From Acetatifactor sp. (GTDB lineage: Bacteria > Bacillota > Clostridia > Lachnospirales > Lachnospiraceae), in NCBI GenBank assembly GCA_016293615.1, contig JAEDDX010000005.1, positions 8,732 to 72,731 on the forward strand: 64,000 nt of DNA. The letters run 5' to 3'. The translations under genes and the position numbers were made by a program. The notes under the pieces were generated by a model. The model was not told the DNA's origin. It did no database searches and was given only the letters and a program-made list of their open reading frames with translations. Shown piece after piece: positions 62,660-64,000 of the stretch; position 1 is the first letter of the stretch; the number at the start of each line of letters is the position of its first letter.

Positions 62660-62712
62660 CTTCTGTAGACTAATGAAAAAAGTAGTATACAGAGTTTCTG
62701 ACTCTGTATACT
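62660..62712. repeat. 53-bp direct repeat, right copy, with perfect hairpin
   Basis: Second copy of the 61568-61620 repeat. The 12-base stem AGTATACAGAGT/ACTCTGTATACT is fully kept and only the loop (TTCTG) and one upstream base differ. The copies bracket the two-gene unit and its promoter. Confidence 0.92.
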
Positions 62713-62727
62713 TGTAAAAATTAATTC

Positions 62728-62758
62728 TTGACATTGACGTTACGTCAAGTGATAAGGT
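62728..62758 (+). promoter_or_regulatory. MerR-type promoter with operator in a 19-base spacer
   Basis: TTGACA (62728-62733), 19-base spacer, TAAGGT (62753-62758). The spacer holds the palindrome TTGACGT-T-ACGTCAA (62734-62748). Overlong spacer plus central dyad is the hallmark of promoters activated by MerR-family DNA distortion. Confidence 0.8.
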
Positions 62759-62864
62759 ATTAATCAGAGGTGATAGTAAGTTTGAAAATAAATTTCATAC
62801 TTGATTGGTGATTCAGATACAAGTTCAAGCAAACATGACTTGTGCTTTAATCATGAGGGCAAAA

Positions 62865-63566
62865 ATGGAAATGGTTGATACTTATGACATAGCTGATGTA
62901 TGCAATGATTTGAAGATTTCTTCAAGAACACTTAGATATTATGAGGAAATAGGCTTAATTGAGAGAACAAAAGATAATTGTTCTAAGCGAAGACGTTATA
63001 CGAAAGAGCAAATTGATAAAATACAATACATATTATCATTACGTTCTATAGGGCTTTCGATTAAAGCGATTCAGGAATGCTTAAGTGGAGATAGGTCTAT
63101 AAAAGACATTGTTAATTTACATAGGGCACAAATTGAGTCATTAATTTACGAAAAATTAAATGAGATACATATGCTTAATGTAGTGCTTGATTTATTGGAT
63201 GAGGGGCAGGAATTATCTGCAATTAAGGAATATAAACGACAAGCAGCGGTCGGTAGCAAAGCAGAACTTACACGAGAATATTCCTTGCATATTGTTAAAG
63301 AGCAACTTGAGCCCCTGTATTCAAATTTTAGCAAGAGAATGAAAGATTATATGCCGAAAGAAGCTTTTAGTAAGATGTGGAAAAATTCTATTTCGGGGCT
63401 AGGCTACTATATAGGACTCGGAGAAACTACAAAAGACGCTGTCACCAATGATTTGTATGACATTTATTATCAAATTCTCATATTTGAAAAAATGAAAATA
63501 CAACTTAAGTTTGTTTATAGCGAAAATATAATTGTGGGATTGTGGATGAATTACATTGGATTGTGA
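62865..63566 (+). CDS. MerR family transcriptional regulator
   Basis: 233 residues. N-terminal MerR helix-turn-helix: YDIADVCNDLKISSRTLRYYEEIGLIERTKDNCSKRRRYTKEQIDKIQYILSLRSIGLS, a coiled-coil (HRAQIESLIYEKLNEIHMLNVVLDLLDEG), then an unrecognised C-terminal effector part of about 100 residues without obvious metal-binding cysteines, so a drug or metabolite sensor rather than a metal sensor is more likely. ATG 62865 chosen (GAGGG five bases before); 62871 is close. Own MerR-type promoter suggests autoregulation. AT-rich. Confidence 0.82.
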   Translation: MEMVDTYDIADVCNDLKISSRTLRYYEEIGLIERTKDNCSKRRRYTKEQIDKIQYILSLRSIGLSIKAIQECLSGDRSIKDIVNLHRAQIESLIYEKLNEIHMLNVVLDLLDEGQELSAIKEYKRQAAVGSKAELTREYSLHIVKEQLEPLYSNFSKRMKDYMPKEAFSKMWKNSISGLGYYIGLGETTKDAVTNDLYDIYYQILIFEKMKIQLKFVYSENIIVGLWMNYIGL

Positions 63567-63607
63567 AAATGAGTGTTTGAAAAAACAAAAACTGAAAGGA
63601 GAATTCT

Positions 63608-63970
63608 ATGAAAAAATTATCTGATTTACAACTAAAAATAATGCTATATGTTGTTTCGGCACTGGGAATAATAGGGGGCTTTTTAATGTGGAGATTCCTT
63701 CCGTATACCTTTAGAAACACATCATTTTTTCATGTTGGAAATGGGGAATTTGGAAATAAAATTGGAGCACTTATTATTTTGCCGCTTCAATTATTGGCTT
63801 TTGTTCGTAAGGATAATAGCATCGAAGAAGTGCATACGGATGATCCGGGAGAAAAGGCCAGACTTGAGGCTATCAATGCGAGAAAAATACTGGAACTTCA
63901 GGTGCTAAGAGCAATCGGGTTGGCAATTACTATTTGTGGAGTTATGGGATTAGGTGCATTGATTTTATAA
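63608..63970 (+). CDS. Small membrane protein downstream of the MerR regulator
   Basis: 120 residues with three hydrophobic helices: about 11-30 (IMLYVVSALGIIGGFLMWRFL), 51-65 (IGALIILPLQLLAFV) and 100-120 at the C-terminus (LRAIGLAITICGVMGLGALIL). No family recognised. Strong ribosome site (AAAGGAG). Placed 41 bases after the MerR gene, so probably part of the same unit and possibly its target. The frame is complete within the window. Confidence 0.6.
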   Translation: MKKLSDLQLKIMLYVVSALGIIGGFLMWRFLPYTFRNTSFFHVGNGEFGNKIGALIILPLQLLAFVRKDNSIEEVHTDDPGEKARLEAINARKILELQVLRAIGLAITICGVMGLGALIL

Positions 63971-64000
63971 TTTTGTTATTTAGTAACCAGTAAGTACGTG

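Noticed and set aside
61330..64000. SCC-like element at rlmH
   Set aside because: Composition and site fit, but no ccr recombinase or duplicated att site is visible, so it is listed only as a finding, not as a mobile element.

Overview
The window looks like chromosome of an anaerobic Clostridia member (Bacillota), most probably Lachnospiraceae. The reasons are the rnfCDGEAB gene order, two T-box leaders, a Re-type citrate synthase next to isocitrate dehydrogenase, an NfnAB-type transhydrogenase, Rex, and sigma-A promoters with regular 17-bp spacers. The assignment is inferred from gene content; no rRNA or tRNA gene was seen.

Layout. 1-4.8 kb: the Rnf ferredoxin:NAD+ oxidoreductase (rnfC is cut by the window edge). 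5.1-8.5 kb: a SleB-type wall hydrolase, then an XpaC-like/TelA pair. 8.5-14.4 kb: threonine synthase, a GNAT gene preceded by a short GNAT-like remnant, a hotdog thioesterase, a small zinc-ribbon protein, PEP carboxykinase and deoC. 14.4-18.4 kb: a long structured leader, a SpoIID/LytB protein, a YihY/BrkB protein and an APH-fold kinase. 18.4-25.5 kb: T-box-pheST, M18 aminopeptidase, queA and a VanZ-like protein. 25.6-30.6 kb: a carbohydrate ABC importer (two permeases and a lipoprotein, no ATPase) with a LacI regulator. 30.9-37.2 kb: tyrA (minus strand), an EF-G paralogue and T-box-leuS. 37.2-38.4 kb: three small minus-strand genes, one for a Cys/Gly-rich protein. 38.6-43 kb: an intracellular-type subtilase, then Re-citrate synthase, a GntR/FCD regulator and icd. 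43-50 kb: rex, nnrDE, alr, mazF without an adjacent antitoxin, a CNNM/CBS protein, a YebC-type protein and a GT2. 50.3-61.4 kb: a polytopic membrane protein, a TepA-like protease, ftsK/spoIIIE, fhs, nfnAB, a zinc-ribbon membrane protein and rlmH.

After rlmH (61.4 kb to the end) the sequence becomes visibly AT-rich and accessory-like. It holds a two-gene unit with antitoxin-like features (a Phd/YefM-like N-terminus joined to another domain, then an overlapping gene of unknown function). A near-identical 53-bp direct repeat lies on each side of the unit, and each copy carries a perfect 12-bp hairpin. A MerR regulator with a textbook long-spacer promoter and a small membrane protein follow. This is the best candidate in the window for an undescribed system.

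How the genes fit together. Rnf couples ferredoxin and NAD(H) to an ion gradient, NfnAB couples ferredoxin and NADH to NADP(H), NnrDE repairs damaged NAD(P)H, and Rex reads the NADH/NAD+ ratio. Re-citrate synthase plus Icd supply 2-oxoglutarate through the oxidative half TCA branch. A perfect 12-bp palindrome on the citrate synthase promoter is a plausible site for the adjacent GntR regulator.
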